Shown piece after piece: positions 25,681 to 36,038 of a DNA stretch of 64,000 bases. The DNA comes from Achromobacter insolitus (lineage in GTDB: Bacteria; Pseudomonadota; Gammaproteobacteria; Burkholderiales; Burkholderiaceae_B), in the NCBI RefSeq assembly GCF_002209555.1, contig NZ_NJIF01000001.1:682001-746000 (forward strand), in the 5' to 3' direction. The first letter of the stretch is position 1; each line of letters begins with the position of its first letter. The notes beneath the pieces are model-generated. The model was not told the DNA's origin and did no database searches. It saw only the letters and a program-made list of their open reading frames with translations. The position numbers were made by a program, and so were the translations under genes.

Positions 25681-27909
25681 TCAGCGGGATCCGCCGCGGC
25701 GGCTGTCCATGGTTTTCAGGGCCGTTTCCACGGCTTGAGCGTCCGCCAGCGCCGCGCGCTCCAACACCTTGGACACCACCGGCGAGGAGTTGGCGCCCGT
25801 AACATGCACGATCTCGTGGTCCAGCCAGTCGAACAACCGGGACTGGGCCTCGCTCGCCACTCGCGAGCCGATCGAGGTGCCACGCGTGGTCTGCTCGACG
25901 ATCATCAGCGCCTGCGTGCGCTTGACGCCAGCCCCGATGGTTTCCCAATCGATGCCCAGCGGATCCAGCGTGCGCAGGTCTATCACCTGGGCGTCTACGC
26001 CCGTCCGCTCCGCCGCCTGGCAGCAGACCTCGACCATGACGCCGTAGGTCAGGATGGTGCAGCGCGCGCCCTCGCGCGCCACTCGGGCGCGGCCGATGGG
26101 CACGATGTAGTCCCAGGCCTCGGCCGGCACCTTGTCCACTTTCTTGAACAGATCGTTGTATTCCACCATCAGCACCGGATCGTCGCAGCGCAGCGCCGCA
26201 TTGAGCAGCCCGATGTAGTCATAAGGCCGCGACGGCGCCAGGATGCGCCATCCGGGGTACTGGGCGAACAGGCCGCTGGCGTCCATGGAATGCTGCGACC
26301 CATAGCCGGTGCCTGCGGTGACCCGGCTGCGCACCAGCACTGGCACCGCGAACTTGCCACCGAACATGTGGCGCACCTTGGCAATCTGATTGAACAGCTG
26401 ATCCGCCGCCACCAGCGCGAAGTCCGGATACATGATCTCCACCACCGGGCGCATGCCATTGAGCGCCGCGCCCAACGCCAGACCGGTAAAACCGTTCTCG
26501 CAGATGGGCGTGCCGATGAGGCGCTGCGGGAAATGATCGCCGATGTCCTTGGTGGCACCGGCCGTTCCGCCCTTCAGGCGATGCACGTCCTCGCCCAGGA
26601 TGAAGATACCGTCATCGCGCTGCATGTTCAGCAACATGGCGCGCGAAATCACGTCCTGGAACTTGGCGTCCACCAGGGCTGCGGGCGCCTGCTCCTCCAG
26701 CTCCACGGCGCGCTGGCCGGCAAGCTCGCGCAGATCGCCACGAATGCCGCTATCCACGCCGGCCGGGTCTGGCCACAGCTCGGGCCGGATGCGCTGCGCG
26801 GCCTCGTCGCCGTAGTTTTCCAGCAGCCGTTCCAGCGCGCCGTCTATCAGTTCGTCGGCGCGGCGCTCCAGGCGGCTGATGCCGGCGTCGTCGATCAGGC
26901 CCAGCGATTTCAGCTGCGCCGGAAAGGCCAGGATGGGGTCGCGCGCCCCCCAGGCCTCTTCCTCTTCCTTGTCGCGGTAGCGGAAGGCGCTGCCCTTCAG
27001 GGCGCCCGACTGGTGCAGATAACGGTACGTCTGCGCCTCCAGCAGCACCGGCCCGCCCTCGCGGCGGATGATGGCGCGGGCCTCCTGCATGGCCAGCCGC
27101 GCGGCCACGACGTCCATGCCGTCGAACTCGATGGCCGGCACGCCCAGGGACAGGCCGCGCGCCGACAGACGGGTCTCGCGGGTCTGCTCCGAAACGTGGG
27201 TCGAGACCGCGTACAGATTGTTTTCCACGAAGAAAATGGTGGGCGTGCTATAGAGCGCCGCCAGGTTCATGGCCTCGTACGCGGCGCCGCTCTGCATGGC
27301 GCCGTCGCCGAAGAAGGCCACGGACACGTGGTCGCGCCCCCGTAGCTTGTCGGCGAAGGCGTAGCCCACCGCATGCGAGGGATTGCCGCCCACAATGGCG
27401 TTGGAGCCATAGATGCCCGCCTCGGGATAGCGCAAGTGCATGGACCCGCCGCGGCCGCCGCAATAGCCTGGCGTGAGGCCCAGGATTTCGGCATAGGTCC
27501 GGTAGACCACATCGCGGTGCGAGTCCAGGGTTTGCGATTCCAACGGCGAATAATCCGCCGGCGTGGCGTGGTTCAGCGCCTTGGCAAGGAATTGGTGGTG
27601 CATGCGGTGGGTGCCGTTGATCTTGTCAGCCGACTCCAGTACCGACATGGCGCCCACGGCCGCGCCGTCCTGGCCGATGCTGGAGTGCGCCGGACCATGC
27701 AGAATGCCGGCAACACTCAACTTCAGCAGCTTCTCCTCGAAGCGGCGGATCACGATCAACTGCTCCAGCATGCGGACCATTGCACGCGGCTCGATGGCCC
27801 CCGCATCGGCGGCGCTGGGGGTAAGCCTCCACCACGGCGTTTCGGTATGCAGGGCGGCCAGCCGCGAGGTCTTCGCGGCAGGCGCCGCGCCTTCATTGAT
27901 ATGCTTCAT
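25681..27909 (-). CDS. fused E1 alpha-beta subunit of a 2-oxoacid/acetoin dehydrogenase complex (TPP)
   Basis: Thiamine-diphosphate dehydrogenase that transfers an acyl group to the E2 lipoyl arm. Residues 1 to about 395 are the alpha part, with the TPP motif from GDG (201-203) to NN (230-231) and the phosphorylation-loop-like GRGGSMHL (152-159). Residues about 405-742 are the beta part (DGIFILGEDVHRLKGGTAGA, ENGFTGLALGAALNGMRPVV). In most complexes these are two genes, so the fusion is notable. It follows the ABC ATPase by 11 bp and precedes VOC and E2. Acetoin dehydrogenase is the nearest picture, but the sulfonate-type neighbours argue for another ketone or 2-oxoacid. Confidence 0.9.
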   Translation of the reverse strand: MKHINEGAAPAAKTSRLAALHTETPWWRLTPSAADAGAIEPRAMVRMLEQLIVIRRFEEKLLKLSVAGILHGPAHSSIGQDGAAVGAMSVLESADKINGTHRMHHQFLAKALNHATPADYSPLESQTLDSHRDVVYRTYAEILGLTPGYCGGRGGSMHLRYPEAGIYGSNAIVGGNPSHAVGYAFADKLRGRDHVSVAFFGDGAMQSGAAYEAMNLAALYSTPTIFFVENNLYAVSTHVSEQTRETRLSARGLSLGVPAIEFDGMDVVAARLAMQEARAIIRREGGPVLLEAQTYRYLHQSGALKGSAFRYRDKEEEEAWGARDPILAFPAQLKSLGLIDDAGISRLERRADELIDGALERLLENYGDEAAQRIRPELWPDPAGVDSGIRGDLRELAGQRAVELEEQAPAALVDAKFQDVISRAMLLNMQRDDGIFILGEDVHRLKGGTAGATKDIGDHFPQRLIGTPICENGFTGLALGAALNGMRPVVEIMYPDFALVAADQLFNQIAKVRHMFGGKFAVPVLVRSRVTAGTGYGSQHSMDASGLFAQYPGWRILAPSRPYDYIGLLNAALRCDDPVLMVEYNDLFKKVDKVPAEAWDYIVPIGRARVAREGARCTILTYGVMVEVCCQAAERTGVDAQVIDLRTLDPLGIDWETIGAGVKRTQALMIVEQTTRGTSIGSRVASEAQSRLFDWLDHEIVHVTGANSSPVVSKVLERAALADAQAVETALKTMDSRRGGSR

Positions 27910-27920
27910 CGGGCTTCCCT

Positions 27921-28739
27921 TCAATGAGCCGCGGCCAAGGCGGCGTCCAGCGGTTCGGTCTCCTGCGCGCGCAGCAGCTTCCAGATGTGTGTGCGCAGAT
28001 GCACGAACGCCTCCATGTCCATCACGTCTTCGATCCGCTCCATGCTGTCCCAGTCCTCGCGCTTGCGCACGTCGGCCACGTTGATGATTTCCTTGATCTG
28101 GCCCGGCCGCCCGGTCAGCACCACCACGCGGTCCGACAGGTACACGGCTTCCTCCACGCTGTGGGTGATGAACAGCACGGTGCGCGGATTGAGCCGGGAC
28201 AGTTTGACCAGTTCTTCCTGCATGACCACGCGGGTCTGGGCATCCAATGCGCCGAACGGCTCGTCCATCAGCAGCACATCGGGATCCAGCGCGTAGCTGC
28301 GCGCGATGGCGACGCGCTGCTGCATGCCGCCGGACAACTGGTGCGGATACGCCTGCTCGTAGCCAGACAGGCCCATGAGCTCGATATAGCGCGCCACGGT
28401 CCGTGCCCGCGCCTCGCGCGAAGCGCCCTTGCACTTCAGGCCGAAGCCGATGTTTTCGGTCACGGTCTTCCACGGAAACAGCGCGAACTGCTGGAACACG
28501 ACGGCGCGGTCGGGACCGGGCTCCTCCACTTCCTTGCCCCCCACGCGCACGCTGCCTGCCGACGGGAATTCCAGGCCCGCCGCCATGCGCATCAGCGTTG
28601 TCTTGCCGCAGCCGGAGGGCCCGACGATGGAAACGAACTCCCTTTCGCCCACCTCGAAACTGACGTCATCCAGCGCGAGAAAGCGCTCCCCGCCCCGGCT
28701 GAACGTGCGCTGCACCCGCTCGAAAGTAATCTGACTCAT
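27921..28739 (-). CDS. ABC transporter ATP-binding protein, nitrate/sulfonate/taurine type (SsuB/TauB)
   Basis: A 272-residue cytoplasmic ATPase with Walker A GPSGCGKTT (40-48), signature LSGGMQQRVAIARS and Walker B DVLLMDEPFGALD, followed by the FITHSVEEAVYLSDRV H-loop region typical of SsuB/TauB. It is the only ATPase gene for two binding proteins and four permeases in this locus, so it probably drives both permease pairs. It lies 36 bp after one binding-protein gene and 11 bp before E1, inside the operon. Confidence 0.95.
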   Translation of the reverse strand: MSQITFERVQRTFSRGGERFLALDDVSFEVGEREFVSIVGPSGCGKTTLMRMAAGLEFPSAGSVRVGGKEVEEPGPDRAVVFQQFALFPWKTVTENIGFGLKCKGASREARARTVARYIELMGLSGYEQAYPHQLSGGMQQRVAIARSYALDPDVLLMDEPFGALDAQTRVVMQEELVKLSRLNPRTVLFITHSVEEAVYLSDRVVVLTGRPGQIKEIINVADVRKREDWDSMERIEDVMDMEAFVHLRTHIWKLLRAQETEPLDAALAAAH

Positions 28740-28775
28740 GCTTGCGTTCCTTTGTTGAGAACCGCGGCCGCTGGC

Positions 28776-29858
28776 CTACTTTGCGACATCGGCGACGAAG
28801 GCCCTGAGTTTGGGATCGTCCTGGATCATCTGCAGATACTTGCCCGTGACCATGGTCTTGGGATCGGGGATCTTCTTGACCACGCCCACGGACACCATGA
28901 ATTCGCCCACGCTGTTCCACCACCCCACGATCTCGGAAGTGCCGCCGGGACCTGGGGCGAACAGCCTGGTCTGCTCGGCCAGATCGAACGCGGGCCGGTC
29001 GCGCAGCTCCTGCTCCAGGTACTTGTCGGGGAATTTCACGCCCACGCTGCCGAAGAACGCCTTCAGATATGCCTTGGCCTCCTCGGGATGCGCCCGCTGC
29101 CAGGCCACCGCGCGCAGATAGACCGCCAGGAAGCGAGCCACCTTGTCCGGATGCTGCCTGGCGAATCCCGGCGTGGTGAAGAGGTAGCTGTGGATGGGCA
29201 TCTTCAGCTCGGCGCCGGTGCAGATCACCTTTGCGCCGATGGCTTCCTCCAGGATGTAGGTATTGGGCGCCCACACGGACGAGATGTCGTACTTGCCGCT
29301 CATCACCGCGGCGTTGATGTCCGGCGGAGACAGATTCACGAAGCGGTAGTCATCGGGTTTGAGCCCGAACTTCTTCGACAGGCATTCGGCGGCTCCCCAA
29401 TGGCCCGTGGAATTGCTGGTGACGGGTATGGTCTTGCCTTTAAGCAGCGCCGGGTTCTTGAGATATTCGTCCGCCCGGTCCTTGGTCGCCATCAGCGTGA
29501 TGATGGCGGCCTCTCCATCAGCAATGCCGATGGTCTGCAAGCCGTACTTCGACGCCCCGAGCAGCGAGGGAATATTGCCCGCCCCGCCTACGTCCCAGGA
29601 CCCCGAGGCGCCCGCCGCAATCTCCACGGCCCCGGAGGCGAAGGTCGAGATCTCGGGCTTCAGGCCCACTTCTTGCCACCAGCCCTTCTCGCTGGCGATG
29701 TACCACTCCAGCGCCCACCGCTGCGGCTGCTGCCCGATGCGGATGGTGAACAGTTCCGCGCCCGCGGGCGCGGCCTGGGCCGCCGCCTGTCCGGGTCCCC
29801 CCAGCCAGCACCCGATCACGAGCGCTGCCAAGGCCTTGAGGCCTTTGTATGGTTTCAT
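28776..29858 (-). CDS. ABC transporter substrate-binding protein, SsuA/TauA (NMT1) type, copy 1
   Basis: A 360-residue periplasmic receptor for an organosulfonate-like ligand. The signal peptide ends near residue 28 (GPGQAAAQA); the mature part shows WYIASEKGWWQEVGLKPE and SWDVGGAGNIPSLLG, the family ligand cleft. The ATG at 29858 follows GGAGAGAGACAG. It is clearly paralogous to the second binding protein at the start of the operon, sharing these two blocks almost word for word. Family members bind taurine, alkanesulfonates, nitrate, bicarbonate or aromatics; the neighbouring HpsN- and YihU-like enzymes favour a sulfonate. Confidence 0.9.
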   Translation of the reverse strand: MKPYKGLKALAALVIGCWLGGPGQAAAQAAPAGAELFTIRIGQQPQRWALEWYIASEKGWWQEVGLKPEISTFASGAVEIAAGASGSWDVGGAGNIPSLLGASKYGLQTIGIADGEAAIITLMATKDRADEYLKNPALLKGKTIPVTSNSTGHWGAAECLSKKFGLKPDDYRFVNLSPPDINAAVMSGKYDISSVWAPNTYILEEAIGAKVICTGAELKMPIHSYLFTTPGFARQHPDKVARFLAVYLRAVAWQRAHPEEAKAYLKAFFGSVGVKFPDKYLEQELRDRPAFDLAEQTRLFAPGPGGTSEIVGWWNSVGEFMVSVGVVKKIPDPKTMVTGKYLQMIQDDPKLRAFVADVAK

Positions 29859-29927
29859 CTGTCTCTCTCCAATATGGAATGCCGCTACTCGCACTGCCTG
29901 CCTGTATCCCCTCCTTCTCCGTTCCGA

Positions 29928-30746
29928 TCAGCGCGACCAATCGCGCTGCACGCGCCGTTGCAAGGCCCGCATGGCGAAATCAATGCCCGCGCCTATCAAG
30001 CCGATGGTGATCATTCCGCTGATTACGATGGCGGGCTCAAGATTGCTGCCGCCCTGCACGATCATGTAGCCCAAGCCGGTGGAACCCACGATCAGCTCGG
30101 CACCGATCAGCGATTGCCAGCCGAACCCCGCTCCGACTCGGATGCCGGCAACGATGTGCGCCAGCGAGGCCGGCAGCAGGATTTCGGTCAGCGTCGCCCA
30201 GCGTCCGGCCCCCAGCATCTGGCCTGCCTCGATCAAGGCGCGGTCGATCTGCTTGGCGCCGCGGTAGGCGTTCAATACGCAGGGCGCGAAGGCTCCGGCG
30301 AAAATCACCAGCGTGGGCGACAGGAACCCGGTGCCGAACCAGAAGATCGCGAAGGGCACCCACGCGATGGGAGGAATGAAGCGAAACGCCTCGAACACCG
30401 GCGCCACCGCCCAGTCCAGCGCCTTAAAGCGTCCCATGAACAAGCCCAGCGGCACGCCCAGGAGGACGGCGATGGAGAAACTGATCAGGAATTTCTCCAG
30501 GCTGGCCAGCAGGTGCATCTGCAGTACCGAACCCGCATAGGGTTCGCGCGTGTGCTCGACCATGCTGCGCAACACGGTCAGCGGTCCCGGCAGGAAGGCC
30601 GGCGACACCAGGCCCAGGCCGGAGAGCAGCGCCCAGCCGCCGAACAGAGTAGCGATGCCCAGCGCCGGCATCAGCCAACGTTCCGCCGTGCGGCGGGACA
30701 CCAGGCAGCGCCCGCGGGCCAAGCCAGCGCTGTTCAGGCTTTCCAT
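29928..30746 (-). CDS. ABC transporter permease, SsuC/TauC type, pair 1 member b
   Basis: A 272-residue inner-membrane permease. The cytoplasmic EAA region is ALIEAGQMLGAGRWATLTEI; the central FRFIPPIAWVPFAIFWFGTG block is the SsuC-type signature. The start at 30746 overlaps the preceding permease gene by 13 bp, indicating coupling. It resembles the permease at 38.8 kb more than its own partner, so the two permease pairs arose by duplication of a pair. Together with the adjacent permease it forms a heterodimeric channel. Confidence 0.92.
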   Translation of the reverse strand: MESLNSAGLARGRCLVSRRTAERWLMPALGIATLFGGWALLSGLGLVSPAFLPGPLTVLRSMVEHTREPYAGSVLQMHLLASLEKFLISFSIAVLLGVPLGLFMGRFKALDWAVAPVFEAFRFIPPIAWVPFAIFWFGTGFLSPTLVIFAGAFAPCVLNAYRGAKQIDRALIEAGQMLGAGRWATLTEILLPASLAHIVAGIRVGAGFGWQSLIGAELIVGSTGLGYMIVQGGSNLEPAIVISGMITIGLIGAGIDFAMRALQRRVQRDWSR

Positions 30747-31624
30747 GGCATCACCCTGCGTTCGACTTGCGCGAGCAGCGCGGACATCAACATGCCCATA
30801 CCCGCCACGGCGGCCATGGCCACCACGATCATTCCCGAGTTCAGGTCCCGGGTGGCGATGATCAGCACGTGGCCCAGGCCGACAAAGGAGCCGACCAGTT
30901 CGGCCGCCACCAGCACCATCCAGCAGGCCTGCAGCGACGTCCGCAGACCGGTGAAGATAGCGGGCAGCGCGCCCGGGACGATGACGTCCAGCAACATCAG
31001 GCGGCCAGCCGCCCCATTCACCCGCGCCGCCTGGATCAACGTATCGTCGATATTGCGCACGCCGGTGTAGGTGTTGATCACAGTGGGCGCGAAGGCCGCC
31101 AGCCAGATGACGAAGACCTTCGCGCTGGTGCCCAGCCCGAACCACAGTATCGTCAGCGGGATCCAGGCAATGGGCGCAATCGGGCGGATGATCTGGAACA
31201 CCGGATTGACGTAGGCTTCGACCAGCCGGCTTTGCCCCATCAGGATGCCCAACGGCACGCCAGTCAAGGCCGCCGCCGCGAAGCCGTACAGCACCAGCAT
31301 GCTGCTGGCCGCGACGTGTTGCAGCAATGTGCCGTCGGCATAGCCTTCACCGGCAATCTCCCGCAAGGCGTCCCAGGCATCGACGGGCGACGGCAACTGC
31401 ACCGCGCTCAGCAGCTCCAGCGGTCCTGTAGCCAGATACCAGGCCAAGAGCAGCGCCGCGACCGATGCGCCGCTGACCAGCCAGCGCAGGGACAGGCGCC
31501 GGCGTGCCGGCGTCGGTGGGTGGGCGGGGGGCCTGGCAATGGTCATGACGGCGCTCCGGTCGAGCAGGCCCAGGACGGCCTGGGCGCCGGCGATGGCGCG
31601 GGGTGAAAGTGAATGGCGCGCCAT
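30734..31624 (-). CDS. ABC transporter permease, SsuC/TauC type, pair 1 member a
   Basis: A 296-residue inner-membrane permease with the block IRPIAPIAWIPLTILWFGLG and the EAA loop TLIQAARVNGAAGRLMLLDV. The chosen ATG comes one base after the dehydrogenase stop (TGACATG) with GAGGG upstream. A second ATG at 31546, preceded by CGGAG, would remove 26 polar residues and is equally credible. It is paralogous to the first permease of the plus-strand pair at 38.0 kb. Confidence 0.9.
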   Translation of the reverse strand: MARHSLSPRAIAGAQAVLGLLDRSAVMTIARPPAHPPTPARRRLSLRWLVSGASVAALLLAWYLATGPLELLSAVQLPSPVDAWDALREIAGEGYADGTLLQHVAASSMLVLYGFAAAALTGVPLGILMGQSRLVEAYVNPVFQIIRPIAPIAWIPLTILWFGLGTSAKVFVIWLAAFAPTVINTYTGVRNIDDTLIQAARVNGAAGRLMLLDVIVPGALPAIFTGLRTSLQACWMVLVAAELVGSFVGLGHVLIIATRDLNSGMIVVAMAAVAGMGMLMSALLAQVERRVMPWKA

Positions 31625-31625
31625 G

Positions 31626-32615
31626 TCAATGCGCCCTCAGCACGATCTTGGCCGATGCCGCGCGTCCGCCGTCCAGGTCGGAGAAGGCCTGCGCGCCCGC
31701 ACCCAGCTCACGCTGCTCGATCCAGGACAGATCGCCGAAAACGCCTCGATGCAGAGCGTCCACGGTCGCTCGCAGATCCGCGCTGGTGTAGGTGTAGGCG
31801 CCGATCAGGGTGATCTCGTCCAGAGTCAGCCGGCGCATGTCGATCTCGCTGGCCCAATCCTGCAGGCCGATGTGCAGCATCACGCCGCCCGGCTGCACCG
31901 CGGCCAGCGCGGCCGGCCTTGTAAGCTTGCCACCCACCGCGTCCACCACTAGTTCGTACGCCCCCGCCTCGGGCGTCGTGTCGCGTGGATCGAAGGCCAT
32001 GCAGCCAACATGCCGTTCTGCCGAGGCGCGCCGCAACGGATTGGTTTCGGCCAGGCTGACGCGGCAGCCCTGGCTGCGCAGCAACAGCGCCGTCAAAAGA
32101 CCGATGGCGCCGCCACCCACGACCAGCGCGCGGGCTTCGGCCAAGGGTCGGAACAGCGCCCGCTGCGCCAGCGCCACGCCATGCAAGGCCGTGGCTGCGG
32201 GCTCGGTCAGCGCCGCCGCGGCGGCTGGCATGTCCTGCGGCACGGGGATCAGGCAACGCTCGGGGATGGCCATGAACTCGGCGAATGCGCCGGGACGGGT
32301 CATGCCCACCATGCCCCGGTTGCGGCACAGGTTGTTGCGGCCCTGCACGCAAAAATCACATTGGCCGCAATGGATCAGCGGATTACCGGTGACCCGCTGG
32401 CCCGCGCGGCTGCCGCCCACCAGCGTGCCAACGAACTCATGGCCCAGGATCAGCGGCGGATTACGGCGCGGATCATGCCCGTGATAGGCGTGCATGTCCG
32501 AGCCGCAGATGCCCACGGCCTCGATACGCAAGAGCGCGTCGCCGTCTCCCGGCACTGGATCCGGTTCCTCGCGGAACATCATCTGGCTGGGCGCGGTGTA
32601 GACAAGGGCTTTCAT
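31626..32615 (-). CDS. zinc-dependent alcohol dehydrogenase (MDR), candidate HpsO/HpsP-type sulfonate polyol 2-dehydrogenase
   Basis: NAD(P)-dependent oxidation of a secondary alcohol in a polyol-like substrate. The 329-residue protein has catalytic zinc ligands C37 (GICGSD) and H59-E60 (LGHE), structural zinc cysteines C83, C86, C89 and C97, and a Rossmann motif VVGGGAIGL near residue 167. It resembles threonine/sorbitol dehydrogenases. In the described HpsNOP pathway two 2-dehydrogenases interconvert the enantiomers of 2,3-dihydroxypropane-1-sulfonate; this gene and the SDR beside it would fill those roles next to the HpsN-like gene. The role is inferred from context. Confidence 0.8.
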   Translation of the reverse strand: MKALVYTAPSQMMFREEPDPVPGDGDALLRIEAVGICGSDMHAYHGHDPRRNPPLILGHEFVGTLVGGSRAGQRVTGNPLIHCGQCDFCVQGRNNLCRNRGMVGMTRPGAFAEFMAIPERCLIPVPQDMPAAAAALTEPAATALHGVALAQRALFRPLAEARALVVGGGAIGLLTALLLRSQGCRVSLAETNPLRRASAERHVGCMAFDPRDTTPEAGAYELVVDAVGGKLTRPAALAAVQPGGVMLHIGLQDWASEIDMRRLTLDEITLIGAYTYTSADLRATVDALHRGVFGDLSWIEQRELGAGAQAFSDLDGGRAASAKIVLRAH

Positions 32616-32639
32616 GGCGGAACTCCACGGAGATGCCGA

Positions 32640-33413
32640 TCAGCGGGCCGAAAAGCCGCCATCTACGAACAAGGTCTGCCCGGTGATGTAGGCCGACGCC
32701 TCGCTTGCCAGGAAGACGGCTGCGCCGTGCAGATCATCCAGCCGGCCGTTGCGACCCATCATGGTGCTGGCCGCAAGGGCCTGAACCCGGGCCGGATCGC
32801 TCATCACCGAGGCGGTCAGCGGCGTCTCGAAAAAGCCTGGCGCTATCGCGTTGCAGGTGACGCCATGGCGCGACCAGTACTCGGCAATGGCGCGGGTCAG
32901 CTGCATCAGGCCACCCTTGGAGGCGCCATAGGGCGCGCTGTCCGGAAAGGCGCGCACGCATTGCAGCGAGGTGATATTGATGATGCGGCCCCAGCCCCGC
33001 TCTCGCATGGCAGGGGCCAGCGCGCGAGTCAGCAGGAACGGCGCGGTCAGGTTGATCGCCAGGGACCGGTCCCAGTCCTCGTCGGCGGTGTCCTCGAAAG
33101 GCTTGCGCACATTGATGCCCGAAGCGTTGACCAGGATGTCGGGCGCGCCGAACGGTTCGGCCGCGCGGGCCGCAAGGGCGCGCAGCGCCTCGCGGTCGCT
33201 CAGGTCGCAGGTCAAGGCACGCGCCCGCAAGCCCGCCGCCTCGAACTCGCCAGCGGCGCAAGCGAGCTCCTGCGCGCGCCGCGCCACCAGCACCACGCTG
33301 GCGCCCGCCCGAGCCAGCGCCAGGCCGATGGTCTTGCCTATGCCGGAGCTGCCGCCGCTCACCAGCGCAACGCGGCCGTCCAGGTCGAACAGGCGGGACA
33401 TGTCGTTCTGCAT
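32640..33413 (-). CDS. short-chain dehydrogenase/reductase, candidate HpsO/HpsP-type enzyme
   Basis: A 257-residue NAD(P)-dependent SDR. The coenzyme motif is GGSSGIG (20-26), the structural asparagine is in LVNASG (N96), and the catalytic residues are S149, Y162 and K166 (PYGASKGG). It starts 7 bp after the HpsN-like gene and is followed by a zinc alcohol dehydrogenase, the same three-enzyme set as in known DHPS catabolism. It may be one of the two 2-dehydrogenases that racemise DHPS, or a sulfolactate dehydrogenase making sulfopyruvate; the sequence does not decide. Confidence 0.82.
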   Translation of the reverse strand: MQNDMSRLFDLDGRVALVSGGSSGIGKTIGLALARAGASVVLVARRAQELACAAGEFEAAGLRARALTCDLSDREALRALAARAAEPFGAPDILVNASGINVRKPFEDTADEDWDRSLAINLTAPFLLTRALAPAMRERGWGRIINITSLQCVRAFPDSAPYGASKGGLMQLTRAIAEYWSRHGVTCNAIAPGFFETPLTASVMSDPARVQALAASTMMGRNGRLDDLHGAAVFLASEASAYITGQTLFVDGGFSAR

Positions 33414-33420
33414 GATGGCT

Positions 33421-34764
<1,344 letters not shown>

Positions 34765-35817
34765 TCAGTTGGCCTTGTTGGCAAAGGTCTTGAGCGCCGG
34801 GGTCTGGTCGACCCGCTTCATGTAGTCGTCCGTGATGTAGGTCTTGGGATCCGGCACCTCGGTGAGCGTGCCCACGCTCTTCAGGTAGCCAGATAATGCC
34901 TCGTACGCGTTGTCCAGCGTGGACTTGCCGCCTGTCCGCGACATCAGCTTGAGCTGCTCGTCCAACGTGAAGATCGGCCGTTCCAGCTCCTGCCCGAGAT
35001 AACCGTCATTGAGCTTGATGCCATTGGCCTGGAACAGTTTGCGCAGGTAGCCCATGGCTTCCGCCTTGTTGTTCTTCTCGAAGCTGACGGCCCGCAGGTA
35101 CACCGCCAGGAACTTGGCGACGGCGTCTGGATTCTGTTGGGCGAACTCACCTCGCGCCACCAGCGCCCCCGGGATCATCACGCCGGCGTCCTTGCCGCTG
35201 CACACAACCTCCGCGCCGCTTTGCTCGTTCAGCGTGTAGAAGTTCGGCGCCCAGGTGCCGGCCAGCATGCCATTGCCTCCGATGAAGGCGGACACCAGTT
35301 GCGCCGGGGCCAGCGTCACCACGCTGACGTCGCTGCGTTGCATGCCCCACTTCTGCAGGCAGGCCATGGTCGCGTATTCCCCGGTGGAGTTCGGGCTGAG
35401 CAGGATCTGCTTGCCCTTCACTTCCTTGGCCGCGTTGCTGCGCACGGCAGCGGCGTTCTCCTTGCGCGCCATCACGCCGTTGGCGGTCGATTCGTCATTG
35501 GTGACGCCCAGCGTCACGATGCCGTAGCGCTGCGCGCCCAGCACCGCCGGCGGCGAGCCCGTGCCGCCCACATCCCAGGACTTGGACGCGGCGCCCGCGA
35601 TCTGCTGCGCGCCCGCGGGATACACCACGAATTCAGGTTTCAGGCCCGCTTCGGCCCACCAGTTCTTTTCCGTAGCGATGTAGATCGGCAGCGCCCAATA
35701 GGCGATCTGGTAGCTGACTTTGATGGGGGTCGGCGCCTGCGCCGACACGGACGGGCTCAACAACAAGGCGCCCAGCGGCGCCAGGCACAAACCCAGGATG
35801 CGGGGGATTCTCGACAT
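34765..35817 (-). CDS. ABC transporter substrate-binding protein, SsuA/TauA (NMT1) type, copy 2
   Basis: A 350-residue periplasmic receptor and first gene of the long minus-strand operon. The signal peptide ends near residue 27 (SVSAQA). The cleft blocks IYIATEKNWWAEAGLKPEF and SWDVGGTGSPPAVLG parallel those of copy 1. GGAGACTAAGC precedes the ATG. Its promoter region contains a LacI-type half-conserved operator and it is divergent from the LacI gene. Two receptors on one transporter suggests two related ligands or two affinities. Confidence 0.92.
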   Translation of the reverse strand: MSRIPRILGLCLAPLGALLLSPSVSAQAPTPIKVSYQIAYWALPIYIATEKNWWAEAGLKPEFVVYPAGAQQIAGAASKSWDVGGTGSPPAVLGAQRYGIVTLGVTNDESTANGVMARKENAAAVRSNAAKEVKGKQILLSPNSTGEYATMACLQKWGMQRSDVSVVTLAPAQLVSAFIGGNGMLAGTWAPNFYTLNEQSGAEVVCSGKDAGVMIPGALVARGEFAQQNPDAVAKFLAVYLRAVSFEKNNKAEAMGYLRKLFQANGIKLNDGYLGQELERPIFTLDEQLKLMSRTGGKSTLDNAYEALSGYLKSVGTLTEVPDPKTYITDDYMKRVDQTPALKTFANKAN

Positions 35818-35912
35818 GCTTAGTCTCCGTCAGTGGATTCCGGTCTGCATGCGCGAGCTGCCGCGGCATTCCCCGGATAGCAGGCCCGGATCTGCGTTCG
35901 GGCTCGATTTTT

Positions 35913-35926
35913 TGAAAGCGCATACA
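35913..35926. promoter_or_regulatory. LacI-type operator, operon side
   Basis: TGAAAGCGCATACA shares the first nine bases of the perfect palindrome found before the LacI gene, with a degenerate right half. It is about 100 bp upstream of the first operon gene; the two operator centres are 109 bp apart, suitable for looping. Confidence 0.55.
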
Positions 35927-36021
35927 AAGAATAAGCGCGCAAGAATCGCATTCAACCCCGAGAAAACCCTAGAAATAGACCATAGCGTTTCAATAACTGT
36001 ATATTCACACCATCAAATTTC

Positions 36022-36035
36022 TGAAAGCGCTTTCA
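36022..36035. promoter_or_regulatory. LacI-type operator TGAAAGCGCTTTCA
   Basis: A perfect 14-bp palindrome with the central CG typical of LacI/GalR operators, ending 3 bp before the regulator start codon. Binding here should repress the LacI gene and probably the plus-strand operon. Confidence 0.8.
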
Positions 36036-36038
36036 AAC

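Noticed and set aside
27924-31070. Very long (1048-codon) open frame on the plus strand
   Set aside because: It lies opposite four well-supported ABC transporter genes and its translation is His/Arg/Gln-rich low-information sequence, a common artefact of GC-rich DNA.
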